DNA from: Arthrobacter sp. MYb213
GTDB taxonomy: Bacteria > Actinomycetota > Actinomycetes > Actinomycetales > Micrococcaceae
Length of the DNA: 64,000 nt
Direction of reading: 5' to 3'
NCBI RefSeq assembly: GCF_002979915.1
Contig: NZ_PCQA01000009.1
Coordinates: 1-64,000, forward strand
In this document: positions 1-8,818 of the stretch, piece after piece
How the letters are laid out: each line of letters opens with the position of its first letter
How positions within the stretch are numbered: the first letter of the stretch is position 1
Notes under the pieces: generated by a model
The model's database searches: none
What the model saw: the letters and a program-made list of their open reading frames with translations, nothing else
What the model was told of the DNA's origin: nothing
Position numbers and translations under genes: made by a program

Positions 1-276
1 CAGGGAACCCGTTGCGCTGTAACCAGGCCCGCATTTTCCGTCGACCATACAGCACCTCAGGCTTCGGCCTGCCGGTCTTCTCATCAGGCTGTTGCAGATC
101 ATGCAGAGCATTCAAAACAATTGCGTCCGTGACGACTCGTGGTGCCGGTTCCTTGCTCTTCCAGCTGCGATACGTGCGGGCAGAGACCTTGACGCCCTGA
201 GTGTTCAGGGTGTCGCAGGTCTGCTGGACTGCGTAGCCACGTTCGCGTTGCTGGTCGATGAACTCGGTGATTAGTG
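1..276 (-). CDS. IS3-family transposase OrfB, 5' part
   Basis: The minus-strand frame from about 276 to the window edge encodes the N-terminal part of an IS3 OrfB, with LITEFIDQQRERGYAVQQTC near its start and later RTYRSWKSKEPAPR and LYGRRKM. This is the HTH-like segment before the rve (DDE) integrase core; the catalytic core itself is outside the window. It overlaps the end of orfA in the -1 frame, so it is probably made as an OrfAB fusion by programmed -1 frameshifting, the usual rule for this family. No separate start codon is convincing. Confidence 0.75.
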
Positions 277-582
277 CCGGCGAGGGTCCAGCTCCCTCGC
301 GAAGAAAATCGCTGATGCCTTCAAGATGTCGTTGGCTTCTTCAAGGTCCCTGACCTTGGCTTTCAACGCTTTGATTTCGGCGAGTTCTTCGCTGGTGGGT
401 CCGGTTCGGTCACCGGCATCGATTTGGGCTTGGAGGACCCAGCGGCGCAGGGTTTCTTTGCCGACGTTGAGCTTCGGGGCCATGTCGGCGCAGGCTGCGT
501 AGACCGATTTGTAGCGGTCAAGGCGTTCCATGGCGTAGGCCACTGCGCGGTTCTTGACTTCTGGGGTGTACTGCTTGGGCAT
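271..582 (-). CDS. IS3-family transposase OrfA
   Basis: This protein of about 103 residues begins MPKQYTPEVKNRAV, has the helix-turn-helix region expected of IS3 OrfA (KLNVGKETLRRWVLQ) and a C-terminal leucine-zipper-like helix (LKAKVRDLEEANDILKAS). It binds the element ends and is fused to OrfB by frameshifting. The start at 582 is preferred over an upstream ATG because it matches the usual family N-terminus. The stop at 271-273 lies inside the start of orfB, as expected for -1 frameshifting. It appears intact. Confidence 0.85.
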   Translation of the reverse strand: MPKQYTPEVKNRAVAYAMERLDRYKSVYAACADMAPKLNVGKETLRRWVLQAQIDAGDRTGPTSEELAEIKALKAKVRDLEEANDILKASAIFFARELDPRRH

Positions 583-671
583 GCTATCCATTCTCTCAAA
601 AGAATGCGGCATAGAACCCGGGACGGTTCACATATTCTCTCATTAGATGAGAGATTTTTGCGTAGAATTTG

Positions 672-1180
672 ATCTTTGAGTATCGAATCTGGGCGGATTC
701 CGGCCTTTCTGACGAACGTGAATGTCGGGTTGCTGCGGGCCGAGGATTGTGTTTTCGAGGCCATGTTGGATTGGCTGGCGTGCGCAAAAGCTGGCGCGTG
801 GCCTCGTGCTGGTGGGCTCGGTTGATGGTCGAGTCCACCGAAACAGTCCAGTCGATCACCCAGGCGGCGTCCGGTTCGGCCAGAAGCTTCCCGTGGACCC
901 GGTCCCACGTTCCGTCGGACGCGTATCGCCGGTGCCGCTTCCACACCGTCTGCCACGGACCGAACTCCGCGGGAAGGTCCCGCCAGGCAATGCCGCACCG
1001 GTACCGATAAATGATGCCTTCAACGACTTGGCGATTGCCCCGGAAGGGACGTCCACGCCGCCCGTCAGAACTCGGCAGCAACGGCTCGATCCGGGACCAC
1101 TGATCATCAGTCAAAACAGAAGTTCGCGACCCCTCAAGCATTCCAGCAAGCCAAACCCCAATTTAGGAGACACGGCCTAG
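672..1180 (-). pseudogene. IS5-family (IS427-like) transposase, 5' remnant
   Basis: Starting at 1141 on the minus strand, a reading frame shows the N-terminal half of an IS427-group transposase: LTDDQWSRIEPLLP, a GRRGRPFRGNRQVVEGIIYRYR segment, IAWRDLP and then SVDSTINRAHQHEA, which covers the first acidic residue of the DDE core. Family resemblance fades after that, and the frame runs into sequence next to the IS3 end at 630. An element end (CTAGGCCGTGTCTCCTAA on the minus strand) lies at 1163-1180, just upstream of the start. The second half of the transposase is missing, so it should be inactive. Confidence 0.7.
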
Positions 1181-1184
1181 TCGA

Positions 1185-1665
1185 TCAGCCTCAGCGGCAG
1201 GTCGGTGTGAGCCATGCCAGAAGGGCGACGTCGTAACCCGCATCGAGAACGATCAAAACATTTTGGAACACCGGCAAAGACGTCGCCTCCCCGCTGCAAG
1301 GACTCGATGACAGTGCGGCATGCCGATAGTCCTCGCGGTGGCAACATCAGCGGGAAGGGGGGAATAGATCCGACAGCCCCGTCCAGGACGACGCCCTAGA
1401 CTCAATGGCACACACGGATGAGTACTGGCAAGCAAAGGATCATCTGTGCCTGTCCGCGACCGAGTTCATTTGTGGCAGAACGCCTTGTCCGGGCTGGGTG
1501 GCCGTGTCTGGTCCGCGCCAGTTCGACGCATCGACCGCGAGCACGATTCGCGTCTTCCTGCCTGGCAAAAGCGACCGTCGGCATCGGGCCCTCGAATAAT
1601 AGGCTGCCGCGACCGCTCCTCATAAATCAGTAGGCACGGTCACGTCGCGGAGGGCCCTATGGCCG
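1185..1665 (-). pseudogene. decayed IS701-like transposase fragment
   Basis: No open frame spans this stretch, but minus-strand translation in switching frames gives motifs in the order expected of an IS701-type DDE transposase: IVLAVDASNW near 1550, a GQGVLP-like segment, then NVLIVLDAGYDVALLAWL near 1230. Several frameshifts and stops separate them. It is read as an old, inactive remnant. The family call rests on remembered motif similarity. Confidence 0.5.
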
Positions 1666-1886
1666 CCCATGCTCGATCTCGCGTGATAAGCGCACGAGAT
1701 CCCATACGGGGGGAAGCGGCCGATTAGCGAGTGCCACGGGGCCGATAATCTGGGTATGGCCGCCGTTTCTTTTGCTTCGTTGCCTGACACGAAGCATCAG
1801 AGACGACGGCCGCACTCGTCTGATCGACAGGCCGAACCAGCTAACAGGCCACGGCTTACATGCTAAGCAAACAAGCTAAGTCGTTC
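1666..1886. other. intergenic stretch, no gene seen
   Basis: No frame here shows protein-like content on either strand. It lies between the IS701-like remnant and the end of the MFS transporter gene. Confidence 0.5.
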
Positions 1887-3392
1887 CTAGCCCACGACGG
1901 ACGGGACAGCCGTAGGCTCTGCGTCTCGGTCCTTATTTCCGATCCTTACGAGTGCAATTGATGCCAAAGTGCTGAGGATGGCAACCGTGGCGAGGAACAG
2001 GAATGCGATTTGGATTCCCTCCGACTTATACAGCGCTTCGGGAACACCCGTCAAAAACAAAGCATTAATCACGGCGTAGAAGAAGACCGCGACAACCGCC
2101 GAAATTACCGCCAACATCAGAGAGGCCATTCCCGAAACCACAGCTTGAACTTCCGGCTTCACCAAGGAAACCACGTAGCCGTACATGGATGCCATGGTCA
2201 TTCCGCCTCCGACTCCAGCCAGAATGGTGCCAAGGAACATGCCGGAGTACGACGACGTTGACGCCGCAGAAAGAACTGCACACGTGATAAAGACAAGCTG
2301 ACCAATTAGTAGCGTCCCGACATGGCCAATCTTTCGGCCTGCCAGAAAACCTCCGAGAGTGCCACCTCCCAAGGTTCCCAAGAAATAGGCGGAGAAGAAG
2401 ATTCCCATACCCGCCGGGTCAAGGCCAAGCCCGTAACCAAAGCCGAGTTCGACCGAAGTTGTCGCGGTGAAGGTAAGCATCGAATAATAGATGGTTCCAA
2501 AAATACCAGCGACGCCGCCAATCGCAAAAGTTAACAGCAAGCGGGGGTTCTTCAGATATTTGACCTCAATGAGCGGCGTGGCTGAACGGCGCGACATTAA
2601 CCACCAAACAACTACAAGGACGATCCCGCCCACGATCATGCATATCGTCTGAGCAGATACCCAGCCCCAAGTCTGCCCCATACTGACAGCCGCGAGTGCG
2701 ACAGCCAGGCCAACGCCAAGCAATAGGCCTTCCAAGACATTTACCTTACCCGGTGCTTTGATCGGCGACTCAGGCATTAGTACTAGGAAGAGCACGCCGA
2801 CGAATATAGCCCATACCATCGGAGCCCAGAATACGGCGGTGTAGTCGGTGGCACCCACAAGCATTCCTGTCACGATAGGCACCGCCGCATTTATGAGGCC
2901 CGCCCCTGTGGCCACGACTCCAATGCCGATACCTCTAGCCTTGGCCGGAAAAATTTGGCGCACCATCGTGACGGCCATGAATGCTAGAGCAGCCGAGGCC
3001 GCTTGTAGCGACCGACCCAAAAGAAATACAAGGTAGTTTGGTGCAATCCAACTGATGAGTATGCCAGCGACCACCGCCAGTAGGATAATCAGCATGACTC
3101 GCTTCTTGCCATAGATATCGGCGAATTTCCCTAGGATGGGCGACAAAACTGCGATGGCCAACGTGACGGATACGTCGAGCCAGACGACCTGATCGGTTTC
3201 GAAACGGGCCAGGATGTCAGGCAGAACCAGGAACGGCGCACTGATCGTGAAGGCGGCAACTTCGGTGACGAGTACAAGCAGAACGAGCCAGAGAACAACT
3301 TGAGGTGTCCAGCCATTTTGTTTGGCCAAGCCATTATCTGAAATCTGATGGTCAGGCTCTGCTAGTTCGGACCCGACGCTGTGATTGGACAT
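1887..3392 (-). CDS. MFS transporter, 14-helix DHA2-like
   Basis: This 501-residue polytopic membrane protein has alternating hydrophobic stretches consistent with about 14 helices, the size of DHA2 drug:H+ antiporters. A motif-A-like loop GKFADIYGKKRVML follows the second helix, and the middle has VVATGAGLINAAVPIVTG, similar to the family's motif C. It probably moves small organic compounds across the cytoplasmic membrane by proton exchange. The start at 3392 (MSNHSVGSE) is chosen because GGAGG lies 8 bases upstream; an in-frame ATG 15 bases earlier lacks such a site. The substrate cannot be told. The hydrolase gene about 300 bases upstream on the same strand may act on the same compound. 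Confidence 0.85.
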   Translation of the reverse strand: MSNHSVGSELAEPDHQISDNGLAKQNGWTPQVVLWLVLLVLVTEVAAFTISAPFLVLPDILARFETDQVVWLDVSVTLAIAVLSPILGKFADIYGKKRVMLIILLAVVAGILISWIAPNYLVFLLGRSLQAASAALAFMAVTMVRQIFPAKARGIGIGVVATGAGLINAAVPIVTGMLVGATDYTAVFWAPMVWAIFVGVLFLVLMPESPIKAPGKVNVLEGLLLGVGLAVALAAVSMGQTWGWVSAQTICMIVGGIVLVVVWWLMSRRSATPLIEVKYLKNPRLLLTFAIGGVAGIFGTIYYSMLTFTATTSVELGFGYGLGLDPAGMGIFFSAYFLGTLGGGTLGGFLAGRKIGHVGTLLIGQLVFITCAVLSAASTSSYSGMFLGTILAGVGGGMTMASMYGYVVSLVKPEVQAVVSGMASLMLAVISAVVAVFFYAVINALFLTGVPEALYKSEGIQIAFLFLATVAILSTLASIALVRIGNKDRDAEPTAVPSVVG

Positions 3393-3690
3393 GTAAATTG
3401 CCTCCACGGTGATGTAGTTATGGTTGATTTTTTACGAAGAGTTAGAGGGCTGAAACCCGTACCGGTGGTCGAAAATACGGACGACAAGCCCTCACATCCT
3501 GGACGGCAATGCTCGCGGGCCAGGGCGAAGTTTGTTCCCCAGAAATGACCGAGAACTCGCTCTGGCTTCATAGGCTAAACGGAGAACCTCAGCCCAACCG
3601 CGGCAGCAACTTTGGTGAATTCAGAACGGCGGTGCACTTCGTGGTTGCCTTGGCCAGCTGCGAACTCCCGAAAAGCGTACGCAGACAGCT

Positions 3691-4650
3691 CTATTCCACG
3701 CTGTTAGTCACTTTGGCCATTTCAGTGGATAAGCTGCCACTCACGATCATTTCCTGTAGTGTCAGGAGATCTATCTCGGCGCAGCTTTGAATGGGAGCAT
3801 CGGGGTCAAAGGGCTCGATAAATTGAGGATTGCCAGCTAGGGCAGCGGCACGGTCTGGGCCGTAGCGGAAGTCGGCGTCGGAGATGAACTCTCGCACGGT
3901 GTCGTTAATGCCATCGCCCAGAAGTGCGGTGCCGTGATCTCCTTCAATGATCACCAGTCGCGAACCCTTGATCGCCCAGTTCATCCACCTTGCACCGCGC
4001 TCGGTGCCATTGTTCGATGTCGCCCCACGAATGATAAGGGTCGGAATATTAATAGAGGTGCACAGTCCCATCCAATCCTGACCGGCGTGGCTGATACACA
4101 TGGCTGTCAGCAGCTCGCCGTTCATCGGTTCCACATTCTCAGTGAGGGCAGCTGTTAGGAACTCTTCGCTCCCCATCATTTGGCAAAAGCTGAACCACTC
4201 TGCGGGCGTGGCGTACGAACCGGAGTTCAGAGCACGCTCGACGGACCAATCAGGGAAGAATACATTGGCCACCGGGTTGTCGCCCAGAATCAGCGACGAA
4301 ATCCGGTCAGCGCGGAACAGTTCGAAGTAGGCAAAGGCGATATCCTGACCTCCGGAGTATCCGAACAGTGCAACATCTTCAAGGCCCAGGGCCACGATAA
4401 CGTCATGAATATCAGTGGCATGACGAAAGACGTTGAAGCCCCACGTGGGCCGGCCCGATAGTCCAGTGCCTCGGGAGCCGATACTTATGACGCGGTGATC
4501 GTGACTCAAATTATTAATCATCGGCGTGTACATCTCGGGAGGGCCGCCCACCCCGCCTGGAATAAGTACGATCGTGGACCCTTCGCCCTCGTCAATGTAC
4601 TCCAGAGTTACGCCATCATTGGTGGTCGCAAACTTCTTAACGAACTCCAT
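3691..4650 (-). CDS. alpha/beta hydrolase
   Basis: This 319-residue soluble enzyme has the alpha/beta-hydrolase fold. The oxyanion region is VLIPGGVGGPPEMY, the nucleophile elbow is GYSGGQ with Ser99, and a late EGDHGTALL segment gives the likely catalytic His. A C-terminal tail of roughly 55 residues after the core (from about FRYGPDRAAALAG) is longer than in a minimal hydrolase. The substrate is unknown; esters, lactones or C-C bonds are all possible. It lies upstream of the MFS gene on the same strand with about 300 bases between them, so an operon is possible but not shown. Confidence 0.8.
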   Translation of the reverse strand: MEFVKKFATTNDGVTLEYIDEGEGSTIVLIPGGVGGPPEMYTPMINNLSHDHRVISIGSRGTGLSGRPTWGFNVFRHATDIHDVIVALGLEDVALFGYSGGQDIAFAYFELFRADRISSLILGDNPVANVFFPDWSVERALNSGSYATPAEWFSFCQMMGSEEFLTAALTENVEPMNGELLTAMCISHAGQDWMGLCTSINIPTLIIRGATSNNGTERGARWMNWAIKGSRLVIIEGDHGTALLGDGINDTVREFISDADFRYGPDRAAALAGNPQFIEPFDPDAPIQSCAEIDLLTLQEMIVSGSLSTEMAKVTNSVE

Positions 4651-5248
4651 TATTTTCTCCTCGATGCGGACAAATTGTGTTTTTTGAAGTACCTGCTTGT
4701 GTCGTTCATAGTGCGCTCGTCAAGAATACCCACTCCGTATCCCGCGGGCGCGGTTTCGTTCCGGAGAGTGGCACGCGCACCCGCCTTCTTTACAACATTG
4801 CGCCTATGGGCACGCTGAGGCGCGCTTCGCGAATGTTCTCTCCGACAGCTGTAGGACAGCGGTGACCGTGTGCAGCAAGCCGGGCGAGTTGCTGAGTCGG
4901 CGGAAATCTGAATCGCCCGGGATGGGGACGAAATGTCCGGCGGATGCGCTCGCCACAGCGTCGGCCTGGCGGACGTAAGGGAACCCGTCGATCCGACGTA
5001 ACAGGCTGCGAGCCTCCTAGCAGTCGCTCGATGTGTAGGCGACACGCCGCGGTGCGGCCTCGGGTGTGTCACCCGCACGATTCTCTTGCGGCGCTCGATA
5101 CCGAGCCCGAGCTGACGCCCACGCCGGTGGCCGCAGTCTGCGGGCACCGGCCCAAGCGCGTTAGAATCTTCTATCTTTGAACCACCCGCGGGGGTTCGCC
5201 GCGCGAACGGTGGCAGACGTCAATGTTGACGAAGGAGGCACTGGAATC
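4651..5248. other. intergenic stretch between hydrolase and PucR remnant
   Basis: Several open frames cross this region on both strands, but they are Arg/Pro-rich and without recognisable domains. It must contain the promoter of the minus-strand hydrolase gene. No repeat or RNA gene was seen. Confidence 0.4.
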
Positions 5249-5410
5249 ATGCAGGAATTGATCGGGCGGTTGTCCGCACTCGACCCAGAGGCGGAGAATG
5301 ACGTGCGCGTCATCGCCTACTTCGATGCTCTTGCTGAGTCCCGCGCCGGCCTCGACGGTCACATCCGCGGTGCGGCGGTGCTCTCAGGGTGTTCGGCCGG
5401 GTTGATGGAC
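5249..5410 (+). pseudogene. PucR/CdaR-type transcriptional regulator, 5' stump
   Basis: An ATG at 5249, preceded by GAAGGAGG, opens a frame reading MQELIGRLSALDPEAEND, then VRVIAYFDALAES and GAAVLSGCSAG. This resembles the N-terminus of actinobacterial PucR-family activators (about 400 residues or more, GAF-like region plus a C-terminal HTH_30). After about 54 codons the resemblance ends and the frame continues into unrelated sequence. The good ribosome site argues that the stump derives from a once functional gene cut by a deletion or insertion. Which catabolic operon it controlled is not visible. Confidence 0.5.
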
Positions 5411-5668
5411 GTATTGGGGCGAGCACCCCTTACTGACGAGCTGATCGGCGCCACACTGAAGCGGCGGACCGCCCGCGGCACGACATCTTCCTGGCCTGGC
5501 CGTCGCAATTCTCCGCTCCCAGAACTTTACCCTCTCAGGTTAGTATTCCTAAACGGATGCGGGCTCGCCAATTGGCGGACGAGCGCGTGCAATTCACGCC
5601 ATTCGGCACCGGCCGGTCATTGCTCTGTCGCAAGTTGCTTCCAGCCGTTCGGGCTAGAGGAAGGCGGC

Positions 5669-6265
5669 TTACCTTTCCGACACAGCTAGGAATCGAATTG
5701 GAAGCTCCAGCAGTGCCAGTGGGCCATGGGGCCCTTCCCCGTCAAGCAAGAGCGAGTCACCCGGCTCCATGGAGTATTCATACTGGCCGTGGCCGTACAT
5801 CATTTTTCCGGACAGCATGTAAATGAATTCCGTCCCGGGGTGCTGGAAGAGCGGGAACACATCGGATGCATTGGTCAGTGTCACCAAGGTAGGTTCCAAT
5901 GCATCAGCGCGGTCCTTCAGCGTGCCAAGGACACGGTATTCGTGCCCGTGCTGAGTGCCCGTTCGGACGGTGAGGCTGCCCTCGCCGTTCTTGGTGAAAG
6001 TTGCATCACGGTCAGTGTCCGCGCCGCGGAACAGCGCCGTTACGGGAATTTTCAGTCCGTCGGCGAGCCTCTGCAGCGTGGTCAGGGAACAGGATGTGCT
6101 CGCCGTTTCGACCTTGGAGATCATGGCCTTGGACACGCCGGCGCGGCTAGCGAGGTCCGCAGAAGACAGACCCTGGGCCGTACGGTAGTGTCGCAACTGG
6201 AAAGCAATTACATGTTCGAGTTTACCGGTAACCTCTTCCCGGGCATGTTGCGTCATGTTTGCCAT
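5669..6265 (-). CDS. XRE-family regulator with cupin domain
   Basis: This 198-residue protein has an N-terminal HTH_3 domain at about residues 19-72 (GLSSADLASRAGVSKAMISKVE) and a C-terminal cupin_2 domain (FQHPGTEFIYMLSGKMMYGHG, then PGDSLLLDGEGPHGP). XRE-cupin proteins usually control nearby catabolic operons, with the cupin sensing a small ligand. The gene is last in the run starting at 11784 and begins 30 bases after the M20 hydrolase stop, so it is probably co-transcribed and regulates this operon. The start at 6265 (MANMTQ) is uncertain; a second Met lies three codons on. Confidence 0.85.
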   Translation of the reverse strand: MANMTQHAREEVTGKLEHVIAFQLRHYRTAQGLSSADLASRAGVSKAMISKVETASTSCSLTTLQRLADGLKIPVTALFRGADTDRDATFTKNGEGSLTVRTGTQHGHEYRVLGTLKDRADALEPTLVTLTNASDVFPLFQHPGTEFIYMLSGKMMYGHGQYEYSMEPGDSLLLDGEGPHGPLALLELPIRFLAVSER

Positions 6266-6295
6266 CTTAGTGGGCAGCGAGTGATGCTCCCCCTG

Positions 6296-7612
6296 CTAGC
6301 CGATGCCGCGCGCCTCGCCCAGCAGCCCTGCCAGCGAGTCTGCCAGCGCAACCGCGCCTGCCTCGGCGTCCCAGTCCTCCACCAGCTCGTCCGGCGAATG
6401 CGAAACACCCGTGGGGTTGCGGATGAACAGCATGGCCGTGGGGATCTGCGAACCCAGCACGCCGGCGTCGTGCCCTGCCCCCGTGTCCAGGACGGGCGCG
6501 TCGGGCAGGAAGCCCTGAAGCTGGTCACGCAGCGCGGCATCAAAATGGACGGTAGGGCTCAGGGATTCCATGCTGAGGCTGGCTGTGCAGCCTTCCTCCG
6601 CCGCCATTACCTGGGCGTTGAGCCCGATGGCTTCGACGAGGGCCGCGGTGATGGAGTCGTCCGGGTGGCGCACGTCAATCCACAGGTCCACGCGCGACGC
6701 AATCACGTTGGTCCCGCCGGGGACAGGCTGGATCCGCCCCACGGTGGCCCGCGCATCCCGGTACTTGCGGGCGGTGTCGCGGATGCCCACCATCACCTTC
6801 GCGGCGGCGATCATCGGGTCCTTCCGGTCCTTCATAAGGGTGGTGCCCGCGTGGTTGGCCTCACCGGTGAGCGTCAGTTTCCAGCGGCCGTGGCCCAGGA
6901 TCGATGACCCAATGGCCACCGGCTGGTTGAGGTCCGCCAGGCCCTTCCCCTGTTCGATGTGCAGCTCCACAAACACGCCCAGCTGCTGCAGCGTTTTGTA
7001 GTCGGCACCGATCAGCCGCGGGTCCTGCCCGTTGGCGGCGGCGACATCCGCGTACGTGTTGCCGTCGGGATCCTTGAGCCGGCGGGCCTTGTCCGGGTCG
7101 AGTTCGCCGGTGAGCAGGCGCGATCCGAGGCAGGCCACGCCGAACCGCGACCCTTCCTCCTCGGGGAACACGGCGATGGCCAGGGGGCGGCGCGGGCGGA
7201 GGCCGCGCGCTTTGAGGAGGTCGACGGCGACCAGCGCCGAGGCGACTCCCAGCGGCCCGTCGTACTCCCCGCCGCCGGGGACTGAATCGAGGTGGCTGCC
7301 TGTGACCACGGCGTTCCGCCTCGTTCCCGTTGCGGTGTCCCACCAGGCCCAGATGATGCCGTTGTGGTCAGTGTGGACGTCGAGGCCGCGGCGCCCGGCC
7401 TCCGCGATGAACCAGCTCCGCAACCCCGTTTCGGCGTTGGAGAAGACCGGCCGCGAGTAGCCGCCCCGCGTTCCGTCACGGCCGACGTCGGCAATGTCCC
7501 TCAGCAGGCCGCTCACCGTGGCGGCGGGCGGCTCAGCCGGGATCGCCGTCGCGGCGGCCGGCTGTGGTGCTGCTGCCTGGGATGACACGAAGGAGGAGGT
7601 GGGGGCAGTCAC
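6296..7612 (-). CDS. M20-family Zn amidohydrolase (N-carbamoyl-amino-acid hydrolase / allantoate amidohydrolase type)
   Basis: The 438-residue length is close to the family norm. Metal-ligand motifs are visible in order: GSHLDSVPGGGEYDG (His and Asp), PEEEGSRFG (Glu), ELHIEQG (His) and GAGHDAG (His). The lid/dimer domain (GEANHAGTTLMKDRKD) is also typical. Enzymes of this group hydrolyse N-carbamoyl amino acids, allantoate or ureidoglycolate, releasing ammonia and/or CO2. The start is a GTG at 7612. It sits 40 bases after the sarcosine-oxidase-like gene, suggesting that an N-carbamoyl or amide-type compound enters the same route. The exact substrate cannot be assigned from motifs. Confidence 0.8.
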   Translation of the reverse strand: MTAPTSSFVSSQAAAPQPAAATAIPAEPPAATVSGLLRDIADVGRDGTRGGYSRPVFSNAETGLRSWFIAEAGRRGLDVHTDHNGIIWAWWDTATGTRRNAVVTGSHLDSVPGGGEYDGPLGVASALVAVDLLKARGLRPRRPLAIAVFPEEEGSRFGVACLGSRLLTGELDPDKARRLKDPDGNTYADVAAANGQDPRLIGADYKTLQQLGVFVELHIEQGKGLADLNQPVAIGSSILGHGRWKLTLTGEANHAGTTLMKDRKDPMIAAAKVMVGIRDTARKYRDARATVGRIQPVPGGTNVIASRVDLWIDVRHPDDSITAALVEAIGLNAQVMAAEEGCTASLSMESLSPTVHFDAALRDQLQGFLPDAPVLDTGAGHDAGVLGSQIPTAMLFIRNPTGVSHSPDELVEDWDAEAGAVALADSLAGLLGEARGIG

Positions 7613-7652
7613 GGGGATCCGTTCTCGAGGGGAGGCAGTGGGTGGTGGGCGG

Positions 7653-8798
7653 TCAGCGGCTGCTGACTGCCGTCGTCGCGGTCCGGAAACGCAGCGGCAC
7701 GTTGGCTGCTCCGGTGGCCAGGTCAGCCGCCCACTGGCCGATCAGCGGTGCGAACTTCGCGCCGTGGCCGGAGCAGGGCGAGACGATGGTGAGGTTGTGG
7801 ACGCGGTCGATGATGAAGTCCTCGTTGGGCGTGTTGGTGAACAGGCAGGTGGTCTCGGCGTACGGTTCCGGGTCCAGCCCTGGCAGGAAGCGGCGGACGT
7901 AGTCCACCACCCGGCCGCGGTTGCCGGGGTCCACGTCGCCGGTCTGTGCGGCGGCGCTGGGAAGGAACCGGCCCCCGTTGTACTCGGCCACCTTCTGCCC
8001 GGCAAAGTCCGCGTCCCGCCCGCCGGGAAGGCCGTAGACCTGGATGTCAGCCCTTTTGTGGATGAACGTCGGCCAAGGGGTGGCGGTTTCCGGTTCCCTG
8101 TAGCGGAAGTGGAAGGCCTGCTCCTGCCGGACGGTGATTTCGGGAAGCCCGGCCAGGAAACCGGACGGAAGGGACAGCTCCCCCAGCAGCCCCGGCAGCC
8201 AGCCGCCCGCGCTGATCACTACGTTGCCGGCGTCGAACGTTTCCCCGGTGGCCGAGTGAAGCCGGTAGCCGGAAGCTGTCTTCGCCAGCCCTTGCAGCGG
8301 CCACCCGGTGAGCAGCCGCGCGCCGTGCCTGACCGCCTGGTCCACCATGGCGTTGACGGCCGTCTCGGCGTCGATCACTCCCGCGTCCGGGTGCCAGAGC
8401 ACTTCGGTGTCGAAGGCGATCTGCGGCCAGCGCGCCGAGGCCTCGTCCGCGCCCAGGAGCTCGTGCTCGATCCCCTCCGCTGCCAGCACTCCGGCCAGCA
8501 GCCGCGGGTGGCGTTCGACACCGAAGTCCGCGGCGCCCGCCGGGGTGATCAGCCGTGAGCCGCTGTCCAGCGCAAGGACGTCCCCGAGTTCCTTGGACTC
8601 CTGCACCGCGTGGGCGTAGAAGGGATCCGGGTAGGCGTAGCGGAAGATCCGGGCGGACCCGTGCGAGCTTGCGTCGTGGCTGGCCGGGACGTTGCGTTCC
8701 AGGATGGTGACCTGATGGCCGCGGGACGCGAGCTGCCACGCCGTGGCGGCGCCGGCCAGGCCGGCACCCACCACCACGTAGTCGGAGAAGTCAGTCAT
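7653..8798 (-). CDS. sarcosine oxidase-like FAD-dependent amine oxidase
   Basis: The 381-residue size is that of monomeric sarcosine oxidase/N-methyltryptophan oxidase. The Rossmann FAD motif is VVGAGLAGAATAWQLASRG near the N-terminus. A conserved Cys in ETTCLFTNTPNEDFIID near residue 316 corresponds to the cysteine that binds FAD covalently in MSOX. It should oxidise a secondary amine such as an N-methyl amino acid to imine or formaldehyde plus primary amine, with H2O2. GGAG lies before the ATG at 8798. It follows glxD by 20 bases. The pairing with an N-methylglutamate-synthase-like complex makes an N-methyl amine substrate likely. Confidence 0.82.
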   Translation of the reverse strand: MTDFSDYVVVGAGLAGAATAWQLASRGHQVTILERNVPASHDASSHGSARIFRYAYPDPFYAHAVQESKELGDVLALDSGSRLITPAGAADFGVERHPRLLAGVLAAEGIEHELLGADEASARWPQIAFDTEVLWHPDAGVIDAETAVNAMVDQAVRHGARLLTGWPLQGLAKTASGYRLHSATGETFDAGNVVISAGGWLPGLLGELSLPSGFLAGLPEITVRQEQAFHFRYREPETATPWPTFIHKRADIQVYGLPGGRDADFAGQKVAEYNGGRFLPSAAAQTGDVDPGNRGRVVDYVRRFLPGLDPEPYAETTCLFTNTPNEDFIIDRVHNLTIVSPCSGHGAKFAPLIGQWAADLATGAANVPLRFRTATTAVSSR

Positions 8799-8818
8799 GG
8801 CACGCTCCTGTTCCGGTG

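Larger units (their letters stand above)
1..630 (-). mobile_element. IS3-family insertion sequence, one end outside the window
   Basis: The minus strand holds the two-frame layout of IS3-family elements: a short orfA followed by orfB in the -1 frame. The putative terminal inverted repeat reads TGAACCGTCCCGGGTTC on the minus strand, at 614-630, about 30 bases before the orfA start. The other end lies left of the window. The element appears to have inserted into an IS5-type element whose remains begin just beyond 630. The target duplication cannot be checked because one end is missing. Confidence 0.75.

Noticed and set aside
4650-5147. 165-codon minus-strand frame before the hydrolase gene
   Set aside because: Arg/Pro/Ser-rich with no domain; it would leave no room for the hydrolase promoter.
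5726-6907. 393-codon plus-strand open frame opposite the XRE-cupin and M20 genes
   Set aside because: It is antisense to two recognised genes and has no family features.
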